A DNA stretch of 59,444 nucleotides from an uncultured Christensenella sp. (GTDB lineage Bacteria; Bacillota; Clostridia; Christensenellales; UBA1242). Of the stretch, positions 12,301 through 27,300 are shown one piece after another. The translations under genes were made by a program, and so were the position numbers. Position 1 is the first letter of the stretch. Every line of letters begins with the position of its first letter. Where the stretch lies: NCBI GenBank assembly GCA_949290565.1, contig CASESH010000010.1:1-59444 (forward strand), read 5' to 3'. The notes beneath the pieces are model-generated. The model made no database searches and had not been told where the DNA came from. It worked only from the letters and a program-made list of their open reading frames with translations.

Positions 12301-15300
12301 CATCAACATAATTTCCATCTATAATAAGATCGTTTGAATACTCCAAAGTATTTAATGTTAGTTTACCAAAAACAACAAATAAGAAACCTGTATAATAATT
12401 TTCATCTTCTTCAAATCCTCTTGTAATATACTCGTTTGTCTTTGATACTATAACAATATTTTTGCTACTTGGAATTGTAACTAAACTATCGCTAGTAATA
12501 TAATGTGATTGGATTATTTGTAAAATAACTTGCTTGCCATCAGGAGATTGTTCAACTGCTTCTTTTAAAGAAGCGTAATTAATTAAATTATTTTCATCTG
12601 ATATATCTGTAACTGTACTTACAACAGCATAAATTATCTTTCCTACCTGTGTAAATGCAGTATTAGTAGCAAAGAACTTCCCTGAACTTGCATATTCTTC
12701 TTTCTCAAAAACACCAACTTTGACTCTACCCAAATTTATATCATCAACAATATATAATTTAACTTGATTTTCACCTATGAACTTATCTGAAACTTTTACA
12801 ACACTTCCACTATTTAAGTAAACATAAGTATCATTTTTATTTATATTTGCAGAGTTAGTAATAGTAAAAGAGTTTTCTTTTGTTCCCTCTTCCAAATAAA
12901 TTCCTAAACGATAATTATCAATACTTACTTCCTGAGTAGAAACATTAACATTATCAATAAATAATACTGCTGTTTTTGCTACAAAAATGGCTCCACCATT
13001 ATTTGCAGTATTCTTTAAAATATCAGCACTACTAATATTTAGAGCCTTAGCAATAAATATTCCTCCACCATTATTTTGTGCTGTGTTTAACCTAATAAGT
13101 GTGCTTTCATACATTTCAAAATTCAAAAGATTTGTATTGTAAGGAATGTATAAACCTCCACCGTTATTTTGAGCCTCATTATTGCTTATCTCTCCACCAT
13201 TAAATTTAACATTACCTTGTTCAATATAAATTCCACCACCATTTCCTGAATTTTGATTATTGACATCTATAACTGAATTATTATAGGAAATAATAGAGTA
13301 ATTTACTTGTAAGATTGAATTGTTATATAGATAAACGCCACCACCTTGTTGAGCAGTATTGTACGCTATCAATGTAGGAATATCATTTTTAGACTTTAAT
13401 AATACTTCGCCACTATAAATTGATAATCCTCCACCATAAACGGCTGTATTTTGTAAGATATTACTTGCTTTCATGTCAATTACACCAGCATTATTATAAA
13501 TACCACCACCATAGAAGGCTGTATTTGAAACAACTCCAACATTTGATGTATTATCATTATCCCTCACATCAATAAAATTAATAGTTGCTCCATCATTATA
13601 TATACCACCACCAAAGTATGCGTAATTTGATGAAATTAAACTTGTATTTTGAAGATATAACAAACCACTCTTAGCATATATTCCACCACCCAAATATTGA
13701 GAAACCTGAGTATTTTCAGCAACATTATTATTTGATATTGTACCTACAATCGTAGAAGAAAGAGCAACTTGTTTTAAATTTGAACCAAAGTAAATTCCTC
13801 CTCCAAGATAAGCTTTATTATAAACAATAGCACCAGCATTTAAGACTTTAATTATTCCAGCACTACCAACATAAACTCCACCACCTTGTTGAGCAGTATT
13901 ATAATAACCTTCTTTACCTATATTGCCCTCCCTTATTTGTAAAGTACCACCTTCGACATAAAATCCACCACCATTTAGAACTGCACTATTGTCATAAATT
14001 TCGACTTGATTGCTATTTATATTCACAAAACCATTTTTAATATATCCTACTCCTCCATTTTGGGAAGTATTTGAATATATTTTAACAAAAGCAAGTTGAA
14101 TTGAATAATTTTCGTCAATTATGTCTGTATCAGCATAAAAAACTCCACCTAATTTAGCAGTATTATCATAAATTTGAGTTGATTCATCTAGTTTAATTAG
14201 GCCCTGACCTGTTACATAGAAAACTCCACCATTATTTCCTGAATTTGCAAATATATTGCTAGAATAAACATTCAATATGGAATCCTGAATATAAAATACA
14301 CCGCCATTATTTCCAGAGTTATTATAAATATTTACATTACTCAATGTAACAACTGAACTTGTTGTTATTTTAGCAATTATTCCATCAACTTGTGTATTTT
14401 CAGACTGTTTAAATCCATATATAACTAGTCCTTCATTAAACTCAACGGTTGAATTGTCAATTTTAAACAAACTCTCTTTTCTATTTTCATTACCAATAAT
14501 AGTTATTGTTCCATTTTTAAATAGAGTATCATTCTCACCAACAAAATTTCCACCAAACTTGACATATTTTTGTAAAATTTCAAAAGCATTTTGATTATCA
14601 AGGTCAGTTGAAATGGTTATTGTTATTCCTGTTAGTTTATTTAAGTACTTATATGCCTCATTGCTACTATCAACTAAATTAAACGCTGACAAAATAGTAA
14701 TATTTTTATCAATAGATATTTTAGAATTTATAACTAAATCAGTTTTTATAACTATTATATCTCCATCATTAGAACTATTAATTGCCTCTTGTAAAGAACT
14801 AAAATAACCTAAACTTTGTTTAGAAGAATCAAACAATTCTATATTATCTAAAATTACAATATTATAAGACAAATATTTATTTTTTAAAGCACTATCAGTA
14901 ATGTTTTCTAGAACTAATGAGAATACAACATCTATATAAACAACACAGTCCTTACTATTTGGTATTATACTAGTATTTTTAATTACAGATTCGAAAGAAA
15001 TAATTGAATATAAAGTTACTGTTTTAAGATGTGTAGCGTTTTTAAAGGCAGTATTAGTTTCATTGTCAGAAGACACGCCTAAAAATTCAATTTCTCTTGA
15101 AAGTGAAATTGTTTGTATATTTGAATAACCAAAGGCCTCATCTCCAATACTTTTTGTTACAGTAAAATCAAGTCTTAAAGGTAAGTTTTGACAATTATAA
15201 AACGCCCTATCTCCTATACTCTCAACCAAAGTCAAATCAAATTGTTGAGAATTTAATCCTGACATTGTTTTTAGATTTGTACAATTATAAAAAGCGTTAT

Positions 15301-18300
15301 TCCCAATAGAAGTAATACCTAAAATATAGTTAACAGTTGTTAGGCTAGTTACTCCCTCGAAAGAATTATCTGCGATTTGATTTTCATCACGTACTAAAAT
15401 AGTAGTTAAAGTATTAGGAATCTTGTCTTGTCCACCGAACATAAAACTTAATCTTTGATTTTCGTTTGTTGTAACCTGGTTATCAATTCCTATGAATCCA
15501 ACATCTAAAATTTTTAGTCCTAAAATATTTTCAAAAGCGCTTTCATAAATTATTTGGACACTAGTTGGTATTGTTAAAGAACTAACATTTGAATTATAAA
15601 AAGCATAACTTAAAATACCTGTCAAGTTGTAACTTACATTGTTTACAATAACTTGACTATTTAGTACTACCTCACTATTACTTAAAGAATTAGTAACTAA
15701 ATAAGTATTTAATAGAAGTCCTTGATTTTGATATAAATAAACATTGGAATATTCATCTACTAAGTAGTTTATGTTTTCACTTTGCATAAACGAAATAGTT
15801 TTTAGAGTTGAATTTATAAATGCACCACCAAGAATGTTAATTGATTGTGGAATATTAATAATAGAATTTAAATTAGAATAGTTAATAAAGGCTAGACTAT
15901 CAATTTGCGTTAAATAGGACATAAATCTTAAATCAAATGAGAATATGTTAGTGATAATTTCATCATTTGAAGAAATTGATACAATATTTTGTCCATAAAT
16001 TAAAGAGTTTTCTTGATTTATATTTAAAGTATGTTTAGGTAAAACAATGTTAGAATTTGAAGACAAATTTTCTTTTCCAAGTTGACTAAGCGAGTTTATT
16101 GCAACCCCATTTGCAACCTCTGTGTAATTAAAGAAGAATGGATTTGTATAATATCCCCAAACAGCATATAAGGTGACATCACCTGAGAGCATAATTTGAG
16201 ATAAATCTGCTCCTACATAAAATTCAGGAGTTGTTGAATTCTTATCAAGAGACCAACCTAGGAAGTATGCAAATTGACTGTTTACATTAGTATAATCACT
16301 ATCAGCAATTTCCCAAACATTACCATAAAAGTCAGAATAGACAATTTGAGGAGTTTCAAGACTATTTAACTCATCAGTTTTTACTAAATCTTTTCCAACA
16401 ATATCAGTTGTACTTCCTATAATTATGTTTGAATAATCAGTATTTAAGTCATAGGTTATTGTATATGTTCCTATTAAAATTGCATAAATGTTAATAATAT
16501 TATCTTGCTCATTTTGTAACATATCAATTTTTTTAATTAATTCACTAGTTAATAAAATACTTTCATTAAGAGCATATTCAACAACATTAAGGCTTGGATT
16601 TATGCTCCAACCTAACAATAAATTTTCATCTGATAAATTACCGTATGTAACAATAGTATTGTTATCATTAAAGATAGAATAGGTATTTTCTCCTTCTACT
16701 TTTGTACTTTTTGTCAAACTAGTAAACTCATTTAATTCTTGCCCATCAACTAAGAATCTTATGTTATATTGTTTTGCACTCCAAATTACAAACAATTGCA
16801 ATTCATTAAAGTTATCAAGAATACAATCAAAAATAATATCTCCATCTTGATTAAAATTAAAATTTTGTTGATTTAAATCGTGACTTTCACTGACACTTAA
16901 ATAGCCAATTTCAAAGCCAGCATATTCAAAATTCAAATTATCTTTGTTAATTGTTAGTTTCCCATCATCATTAAGTTTAAATTCAACCTGTAAATTACTA
17001 CTGTTGTTAGAATTTATTACTACCTTTTTATCCAAAAATACAGGATAGAGATTTATTTCTCCGCTGAAAACAAAATTGTAAATAGTTTGATTATCTTGAT
17101 AAACAACTTCTACTTGTTGCTCGCCTGTTGAATTTGTCAAACTCCAACCAGCAAAATATCTATTCAAAGCAATTTGACCAAATAATTGATTTGCTTGTGG
17201 TAGTTGTTTTGAAGAATCATCGTATTTTGCTTCAATAGTTCTAATAATTAAACTTCCATCAGTATTATATAGATTAACTATATATGTATTGCTTTGCCAA
17301 ACAGCGTATAAAGTAACCTCATTTTCGGTAGTTAAGTTAATAACAGTTAAACTTGTGTCAAATCTATAATAATCATCTCCTGGATTAACTACTTTATTTA
17401 AACTCCAACCAACTTGAATGTATCCATCTGCTAAGAATTTACTATTGCTTAAAGTTGCTTCTTGGTCGTAAATAAATACATCATTTGGAACTTCCCCGGT
17501 AACTACTTTGTCTCCCATGTTGCTATCATAAATAACTCTATATTCATTAGGAGACCATACAGCGTATAATTTTACTACTTGATTGTCTTCGCCAATCAAA
17601 TTTAAAGCCTTGTCTTGTACTTTATAATCAGGCTGACTAGATTGTTTATTTAAAGACCAACCTATTAAGTTATATCCAGCACACTCAAATAAAGATTCAT
17701 CTTCTAGTATTATATATTCATCAAAGTTATAATTATCTATTGTAATTTGTTCTTCATTAACTTCATTTTTTCTATTTGAAACATAAGTAATTGAATATTT
17801 CTCTGCCGACCAAACTACATATAAAGTCGTGTTTGATTCAGGCATAATGAAACCTTCTCCATTAATACCATATTCAGCATTTGTATTTGTTTGGGTAGAA
17901 CTAAATCCTAGAATCTTATAGCCTTTTCTTGAAAGTAAAGAATAAACTTGTTTAAGAGCATCACTACCATAAGTGCTACCATTTTTATCAATATATACAC
18001 TTAATGAAATATACCCTTCTTCTAAACTGTATTCTATGTCTTCGATTTCGTTAGCCAAATCTTCATTTATTTCAGCCCTTATATTGCCTATTGTTTTAGA
18101 ATCATTAATCATAACAGTTAAAGTATAGTTATCAACTGACCATTTAGCATAAACTGTTAAATCTTTATAAGGCATTAAACTATTGTCATCTATTATCACT
18201 TCTTGATTGTCATCATCTAAGTAATACCAATATAAGAAATCTCTATTTTCAAGTTGTGCTACAACATTTTGTAAAACACTAGTTAGTGAAGTTGTAAACG

Positions 18301-21300
18301 CTACATTGCAAGTTAAAAGGTTTTCTTGTCTATTAAATTCAAACTCCCCAATTGTGGAAAGTTCACCGCCATTTCCATTTATAATAAGGTCAAAATTTGC
18401 TCTACAAATTACAACGCTTTCATTTACTTGTTTAAGTCTAAAACTATTCACTCCTAAGTTTTTAACCTCATCATCTAAATCAAACATATCAATATTTACT
18501 ATGGATATTGTGCTAAATTTAACAACAGTTAAATCATAATCAGTAGGATAATTTTCGACTAACTCATCTTGATTGTAAGTGACAGGAAGTATTTTTATTA
18601 CATTATTGTTCGTATTTAAGATAGAACTTACATTAATAATTGCTCCGGAAATAAGTTTAACGATAGAATAAATATTGTGACTGCCTTCTATAATCAATTG
18701 CCCACTGACATTGTTATTTCTTGCCTCTACTAAAACATCTCCAACATTATTTAAACTACCAACACTACCTCCTTGAATTTTTAACGAACCATAAGATTGA
18801 GAACTAATTGCTCCAACAAATATATTAGAACCATACTTTGCTTGGTTACTAAGCACATCTCCTCCCGTTATTGTAAAGCCACCTCTAATAATGTAGATTC
18901 CACCGCCATATATTGATTGGTTATTAGATATTTCTCCATTAACAAATTTAACTTTTTGTAAATTATGATTATAAAAACTATCTCCAACTGCAATTCCACC
19001 ACCATATGTTGCTTGGTTATTTAAAATATTTGCACTAGTAATAATTAAATTATACTCGCTTAATCCTTCATCATTTCCTGCGACAAAAATTCCACCTCCA
19101 AAAATTGACAAGTTAGATTGAATAGAAACCTGTCCATCTAATGTAAGGACTGCACTATTTATTGCTAAATATATTCCACCACCACTAGAATTTTCTAATC
19201 CACTTGAAATATTTGAACTAAAATTACCACCATTTACGACGCCATTAAACTTTGATGCAAAGTAAAGCCCTGCACCATTTTGAGCATTATTGTTAGAAAC
19301 TGTACAATTTTGCATACTGAGTAAGTTTGATGCTATATAAATACCTCCTCCATTTTTATATGAAGTATTTTGATTAATTATAGCATTAACAAATTCAGCA
19401 TTTCCCTTTGAATATATTGCACCACCATCTAAATAAGATAGGTTATTTGAAATAGTTGAACCATCTAGAACTAAATTACCTTCATTATAAATAGCGCTTC
19501 CACTAGATATGGAGGAATTGTTAATTATTTTTACACATTTGTTTAAAGTTAAACTTCCCTCACTTGCTACATAAAAAGCCCCATTGTTAGTTAAAGGAAT
19601 ATAATTGTTATTTAAACTACCATCTTCTAATAATTGATTAGAATTACCATTGATAGTTAATATTGCCTCTTTATTATCTGAATCAAACTCAACATTTGCC
19701 AAAATGTAAATAAGTTGACCATTAAAATTCTTTGCTCTATTTAAAGACACATCATTTTTAATTAAAACAGTTACATCTTTATCAATGACTAATGTACTTG
19801 AAATTTCAATTGAAGAAGCAACAATAACAAGTTGCTCTCCATCTTCTAAATCTTCAACTGCTTTGTACAAATCGTTATAATAAACTCTATTTTTTACACT
19901 ATCTGTAATTGAAGGATTAATGATATAAGCTTTAACTTGAATCCAATTGCAATAGAGTTCAAGACTTGTGATATTTGAAATTTGAATTGATGAGTTATTC
20001 CTATTGTATAAAATGTCAATGTTTTCTTCATAAATACCATTTGAACCGGTAAATAAACCATCTACTACGTAATCTTGGCGAGTAAAATCTTCAATAAAAT
20101 CAAAATAGTTAACATATAATTGAGATTGATAAAGAGTATAAACCCAAGAATTTCCTTGTTTTTCTCCCTCATATTTACTAGTACTTTCAGCAAGATTTCC
20201 GCCACTAGAATAAATTGTTATATAAACTTCTTGTTCTTCAAAGATGGCAATCAAATAAATGTTTAGATTATTAATCTCAATATATTCAAAAATTTCATTA
20301 GAACTTTCCCCACTAGTTGATGAAAGATTGCCGGTACTAAAATCTTTTACATTAAACTTTTGATTAGGGTTATAAACAATACCTGTATAAACAAAGTTAC
20401 TATTTTCTTTATATGCAACTTCCCATCCTACAAATTTCATATATCTTAAAGTAGGACTATCAAGAGTTAAATCTTGGTTGAAATCAACAATTATTTGGTC
20501 TTCTTTTTGTGTACTTTCTTGTTGAGTAACCTTAATTATTTTATAATCTTTTTCACTCCATTGAACAACCAATGTAGTTATATAAATAGGTAGAGAACTT
20601 GTTGAAGTATAAACGGCATAAGTACCTTCTTCCAAATAGTAATTTGCTTTTTCATAACCTGGTTTAACTCCGGTAATATCATTTAAGAAAGAAAGAGAAC
20701 CTCTTAAATGTAAATTGTTAATTTTTAACAATCCACTACCTTCAACTTCAATAGTTTCATTATTTAATTGGTCATCAAATACAATTTTTCCACCATTTGG
20801 GTCTATATAAATTTCTTTGGCAATCTCTTTTATTACTGCAAAATAATACCCATCTTCAAAAACCGTATTTAAACAATAATCAAGTAGTTCTCCCTCTCTT
20901 ACAAGATTGAAATATTTTAAATTTTTATTAATCATATCTTGTGTATTAAATCTAATTACTTTTGTATTTTGTGGAGTTTTTTGCGAGTCTTGTGGATTGT
21001 TGTAACTAAAAATAATATTTATTACATTATCTTCTAACAAAGCAGAACTTAAATAAGACGTTACACTAAAATAAGCATATTGATTTGTAAATATATTTTT
21101 TACAAATGAAGTTCCGCTAAGATTTAAAGCATTTCTTGGAGTGTAATTATTCACTTTATCTTTCAAATAAACATTTCCATAAACAACTGTTGAATTAAGA
21201 TTTAACACAGCATTTTCATCTACAAAAATATCATAAGTTAAATCGTCACTATTGTTTTTTTGTAAACAAATACTTAAATAATTTAATGTTAAAACCTTGT

Positions 21301-24300
21301 CTATACCTAAGTATATTTCTTTACCATTTTTATAACCTGAGGACGATGGCTCTATATCATTTTCAAAAATTTGACCGGCACTAATATCACTTTCTTTGTT
21401 CGAATTGTAATAGATTGCACCTCCATATTTAGTTGCTTTGTTTTGAGTGATTTGTACCTCTTGACTATTTATTTGAAGAACAGATGAACCATTTAAATAG
21501 ATTGCTCCACCAGAATTAACAGCAGAATTATGTGAAATAGAGCAACTATCTAATAAGGTTAAACTACTATCGCCATCTACATAAACGCCTCCACCATTTA
21601 AATCTGTTGAATTATTTTCAACGACACCTGAAAGCATAAGAGTAGTATTAATAGCATAAATAGCGCCACCATATGTTTCAAATTCTTGATTATTTGAACC
21701 ACTTACACTGCAAATATTATTAGATAATGTAACCCCAGCCTTTATTGTACAAGAGGAATTTGAAATATATAGGGCTCCACCTTTTAAAGAACTGTTGTCA
21801 GAAATTAAAACCTTATCAATTATTATATTTGCATTTACAAAATATAAAGCGCCACCATTATTACCACTATTGTTGACAAATGAGAAACTTCCATCAATTA
21901 AAACCTGTCCTATTGCATAAATTGCGCCACCCTGACCAGAAAGAACTTGATTGTTATCAAAATAAGCGTATGAAATAGTCAAACTAGATTGACTATAAAT
22001 AGCGCCTCCTTGACTAGACTTATTAGAAATAAAATTACCATTGTTAATTTCTAATTTAGAAGTTGTAAAAATAGCACCACCTTTACTAGATTGATTTTCA
22101 GTAAAGTTTAATGAATTAGACAAAATTAAATTAGATTTAGAATAAATAGCGCCACCCCCAGCGTTTGCAATATTTTTAACGAATTCAATATTGTTTAATT
22201 TATAATCTGCAATATTAGAATCGAAATAAATTGCTCCGCCATTTTCAGCGTTGTTTAAATTAAAGACGACTTTGTTGTCTTCGGTTAAACCCTCTATAAA
22301 CACACTTGAATTGCTTCCTGCATAAATAGCGCCTCCTGAATTAGCAGAATTTGAATCAAATAATATAGATTTTAGGCCATCATTTGAGACTTTTAAAACA
22401 GCCTCATTTCCAACATAAATTGCTCCGCCATTAACAGCGTAGTTATTATTAAAGTAACTTCCCTGTACTTCATACGAACCTAAAACTGTAACTGCTCCAC
22501 CTCTATTAGTAATACTATTTAAAAGAGTAGAATTTGTAAAAGTAACATCTTTTGTTGATACAAAATCACCATTCTTTTCAACCAAAACAAGACTATTTTC
22601 AGCATTATTTCTACTTCCATTGAGTTTAATCTCTACTCCGGAACCACCAAGTGTAAATTTGTTTTCTACAACTCTAAACATTGGGTTTTTAAGAGAACTA
22701 AAATTTTCAGAAAAATCAAACCTAACTGAAACATTATTTCCTTCAATAGTAAGCCTTATATTTTGATAAATTTCAATTGTTTGCTCTATTGGAATAACAA
22801 TTTCGTTGTTAGTTGAAAGTAAAGTTGAACTTAGTGTTTGAACTTCCTGTAAATAATAATTTGCAATAATAACAATATGGTATTCAGCAAGTGAAATGTC
22901 GATATTGTTATTATTAACATCATAGAAAGCATCTAATAAATTGGAATAATATCTAGGCAAGAATCCTGTTGATGTTTTTACTCCATTTTCAATATAACAA
23001 ACAGCCTTGGCCCATTTTGCAGTAAAAATATGTTTGCCATTAGAAGATTCAGTAATAGTATATATATCTCCCAAATCATAAGAGTTATTATCTAAATCGC
23101 TAAATCCAATTAATTCATAACCATGTTTAAAAATGTTATAATTAATATCATCATAAACGCAAGTATAATCACTTGGTAATTGTATTTCTTGACCGACATA
23201 TCTAGAAAAAGAAATTGTATTATTTTCATCAACAATAATTTGAATTTGCTGACTAATCTTTTTAAAACCTATTTCAAAAATTAGATTTCTTGATTCACCA
23301 CAAGTAATAACAAAATTGTTATCATTATTAATAACAAATCTATCACCAAGAGTATAATATTTGCTACTATAAATTGAAAGATAGTCAAATTCATAACCAT
23401 CTGGTCTATAAAGCGACCTTAAACTATATTGTAACCCATTGTATGTTACAACATTGTCAATTACAGAATAAGATTGATAATCAATCATAACAGAAATAGG
23501 GTAAAGTTTAGCACTATCGCTAGGAGAATAAGTATAACCATTTTCATCAACAGGTAAAACTTGGAAAGCAGATGAATCACTTTCAATGTAGAATTTCACG
23601 TTATCAACAATAAAAAAGTTATACCCAAAGTTAGCATCATATTCTATTTTGTATTGATTGTCATTGTATTCAATATATTCCTCATTAATTGTTAAAATAG
23701 AAACATAACTAGCAAAAATACTAGAATTCAACTTTTCTAGTGTAATAATTCTATACTCACTATTATAATTTTGAACACTTGATAAATTATTTAAAAATGT
23801 ATTGTTTACAGGTTGGTTATTAATTGTAAAATCTATATTTTCCTCAAAAGAATACATATAAGAAATAGTATATTTTACAGGTTCCCAAACTGCATATAAA
23901 TAGATATTGTGAGGAGGAATGACTCCATTAAAAGACTGCAAATGATTAATAAGATTTTCAATATAGAAAAAATTCTTACCTTTTTGAGTGCTACCTATAT
24001 AATCATAAATTTCAATTAAATCTCCACCATGATATTCACAGCAAATATTAGTAAAATCTAAAATTAAGTTTCCATCAACATCATCTTGAATAAAGTAACT
24101 CCAACCTATAAAATTATAACCTGTTCTAATAGAAGAATATGAATTTATTTGACTAAGAAGTTCATCATTAATGGACTGACCATAATTAATAGTTAAAGGT
24201 AAAGGTAAATTAATCACGCTATTATCTTGACTTATGTCATTGAATCTAATTTCATAATCTCTATAACTTAAAACCAAAGCAAGTTGATTTTCATCTGCAA

Positions 24301-27300
24301 TAAGTACAAGTGTAGGGTCATTAATAGAGAATAAGTTACTATTATTAGAATTTTGCATAAAAGAATCAAAGAATTCTTTTGATGTAAATTTTATAACAGG
24401 ACTACCTATTAAATATTTACCATCATTTGGAATTACAATTTCTATTTTAGAAGCATTTGTATAATTTAATGTTGATATTTCTAAATAATTGTAATTTAAT
24501 CCATCGGCAGTTTTTCCTAAATAAATTCTAGGGCCTGGTCTAATTTGACCTGAGCCTAAAATAGTGAAAGTTCCCAAATTGTGTATAGTTGTATTAAAAC
24601 CATTTAAATACAATTGGTCAATGTCAAGATAACCTAATTCGACAGTTCCTAAATTATATATTCCATCACCCTGACCTAAACCATACATTGTATTTCCACT
24701 TATGTAACCACTTTCCAAAACAGCATAACCATTTTCTCCCACATAAATTGAGCCCCCATAGTATGCTCTATTTCCCTTTCTTTCGGTAATAGTTTCATTA
24801 ACTATGTAATCTTTTAGTTCTTCTAAGGCTACTTGTAACTCGGTAATTTGTTGTTGTAACTCAACCGCTTCTTGACTAGAACCCTGACCACTTTCTTGTA
24901 ATTGTCTTAATTGCTCTTGTAATTCATTTAGTTGTTTAACTCCTTTTTGATAAGCAGATAATTTACCGTAATCACCAATCACTTGATTGTCATACATTAA
25001 ATTACCACCTTGAATAATTACCTTAGCAATAGGGTTTTCTTGTCCATCTTGCAAATCTTCAACTTTTTGAGCATCAACATAAATAGCACCACCATAAGTA
25101 GCAAAATTTTCATAAATCCAAACGCTTTCCTTAATAACAAGTGTACCCTTGCCAACATAAATAGCTCCACCTTTATCACTTGGCAAAGCATTATCGCCAG
25201 CAGACAACATATTTGCATGAAAAGTAGTAAAATTAATTTCTGATTGCAAACTAGAATTATAATAAATAGCACCACCATAGATAGCATAATTAGTTTGGAA
25301 CAAATTTCCAATCATCTCAATATATTCTTGATTTATTACAACACCACTTTCAATTTTTTCGTTAATAATTTCTTCTACTTGACTTGTAATACCAATTTTT
25401 AATCTTACATTTTCATCAACATATATGCAAGACCCATACTCAGCAATATTTAATTGGAACTTACTATAATAAATCTCAGTATAGTTTTCCTCTCCACCAC
25501 TACCTAAATAAACTGCACCACCTTTTCTACCTTCAACATTCATAGGCAAGCCGTTATTGTAAAACATTAGAGCATTTATTTTTAAATTTTTACCTTCAAA
25601 ATAAATTGCTCCGCCTTGCAATGCAGAATTCCCAATAAATTTACCTACTGTAACAGCTGTAATAGTTTGAGATTGTCCGTTATTAGTTGAGTCATCATCG
25701 TTATTAACCATTTCAAGAGTTAGGTTTGCCCCACCGAAAATAGCCCCTCCTTTATCAGCATAAGCCATGTCGTTATCATTTATCAAATAGAAACCATTTG
25801 TATAAAATTCACAATTATCAAGAACAAACTTAGTATTATCTGCGAATATACCTCCTCCTAATTTTGAATAATTACTTTGTATTGAAGATTTTTTAAGATT
25901 GATAGAATTTGTATCATCTAAACCATTTGCATATAAGAATCCACCATGACTGCTTGCTTTATTCTCTTTTAAAGCATATAAATAATCAGTAGTAAAATTA
26001 AAACTGCAATTATATGAATAAATTGCTCCACCTTGTCCTAAATTTGTTTCATTTATAACAGTTGTATTGGCTTGATTTAAACTGAATGAAGTATAATTTA
26101 TGTAATTTTCGTTATTTGATTGGCAATCAATAATAGCAATCGCACCACCAAAAGAAGAATATTGACTTGTTACAATATTATTTTCAAAGACACAAGCATT
26201 AATATTAATGATGGTATTTTGTGCAAAAATTGCGCCGCCATAAACTTCACTTATAGAACTAGTAACACTGTTATTTGTAAAATTTACACCATTTAGTATT
26301 AAATTTCCATCTTCAATCCAAATGACTCCTCCAACGACACCAAAGTCCACTTTCTCATCATTTCCACCATTCAAATTGTTTATGAATTGAACATTTGAGT
26401 TTACTTGTAAATTTCCTCCAATAACCTTTATTAGTGAAGTGCTATTTCTAGACTTTCCATCAAAAATAAAACTGTAACCGTTATTAGAAGTAATTTGTAA
26501 ACTACTACCCTGTTCAACAACAAATAAATAATCAGTGAACTCTTGACCTCTTTCAACAGTTTTGTTGCTAGAAATCGTATCTTCTAAACCTAAAATATAT
26601 TTAAATCCTGATTTAACTGTTGTTTTTGCACTGTTATTAGAGATGACAAAATTACTTTTATAATCAATAATAACCACCTCAACCAATTTAGATTGTTGAA
26701 TAATCTCATCAAAACCATTTTCTGTTGGGGCATTAATCACACTATTAGCATAAATTAAACAACTTTCAAATGAAGTAAAGTATTTATTTAATCCATTATA
26801 GTAACCTTTAATATAACTATCTGCATTTTCCCATTTTACATAAAGTACTAATTCGTAACCATTCTCAGTTGAAACAATATCGTTATCATTTAAAGTAATT
26901 TCATTATCAACAAAAGAATCACTTAAATTAGAATTTTTAGAATACGCAACGGCAACATAGTCCTTTAGATACATATGGTCTAATTTTGGTAAAGAAATAG
27001 TTTCTAGTAAAATACCTGCACTCTCTAAAAATACTCCCGAACTATCTCTTTTTAAACCGTTTGCATCATCTCCAAAATACTTATAAGAAGTTATTTGTTC
27101 ATTGCCAAAATATGTTTTAATAGTTACATTAGCAAGTTCCCAAATAGAATAAAAATAAAAATTGACCTGACTAATTTCACTATCATACTCATTTAAAATA
27201 TAACTTAAATCCCCATCTTTATCTAAACTAAAAGAGTAACCTTGACTAAATTCATAACTCTTATTGCCAACATAAATTCTCCAACCTGAAAACATATGAT

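Noticed and set aside
3800..26500. Dozens of near-identical short words (CCACCACCATT and similar) that might look like a CRISPR array or DNA repeat.
   Set aside because: Spacing is irregular and always in the same frame, and the words encode the NGGGIY/GGAIY rungs of the giant protein.
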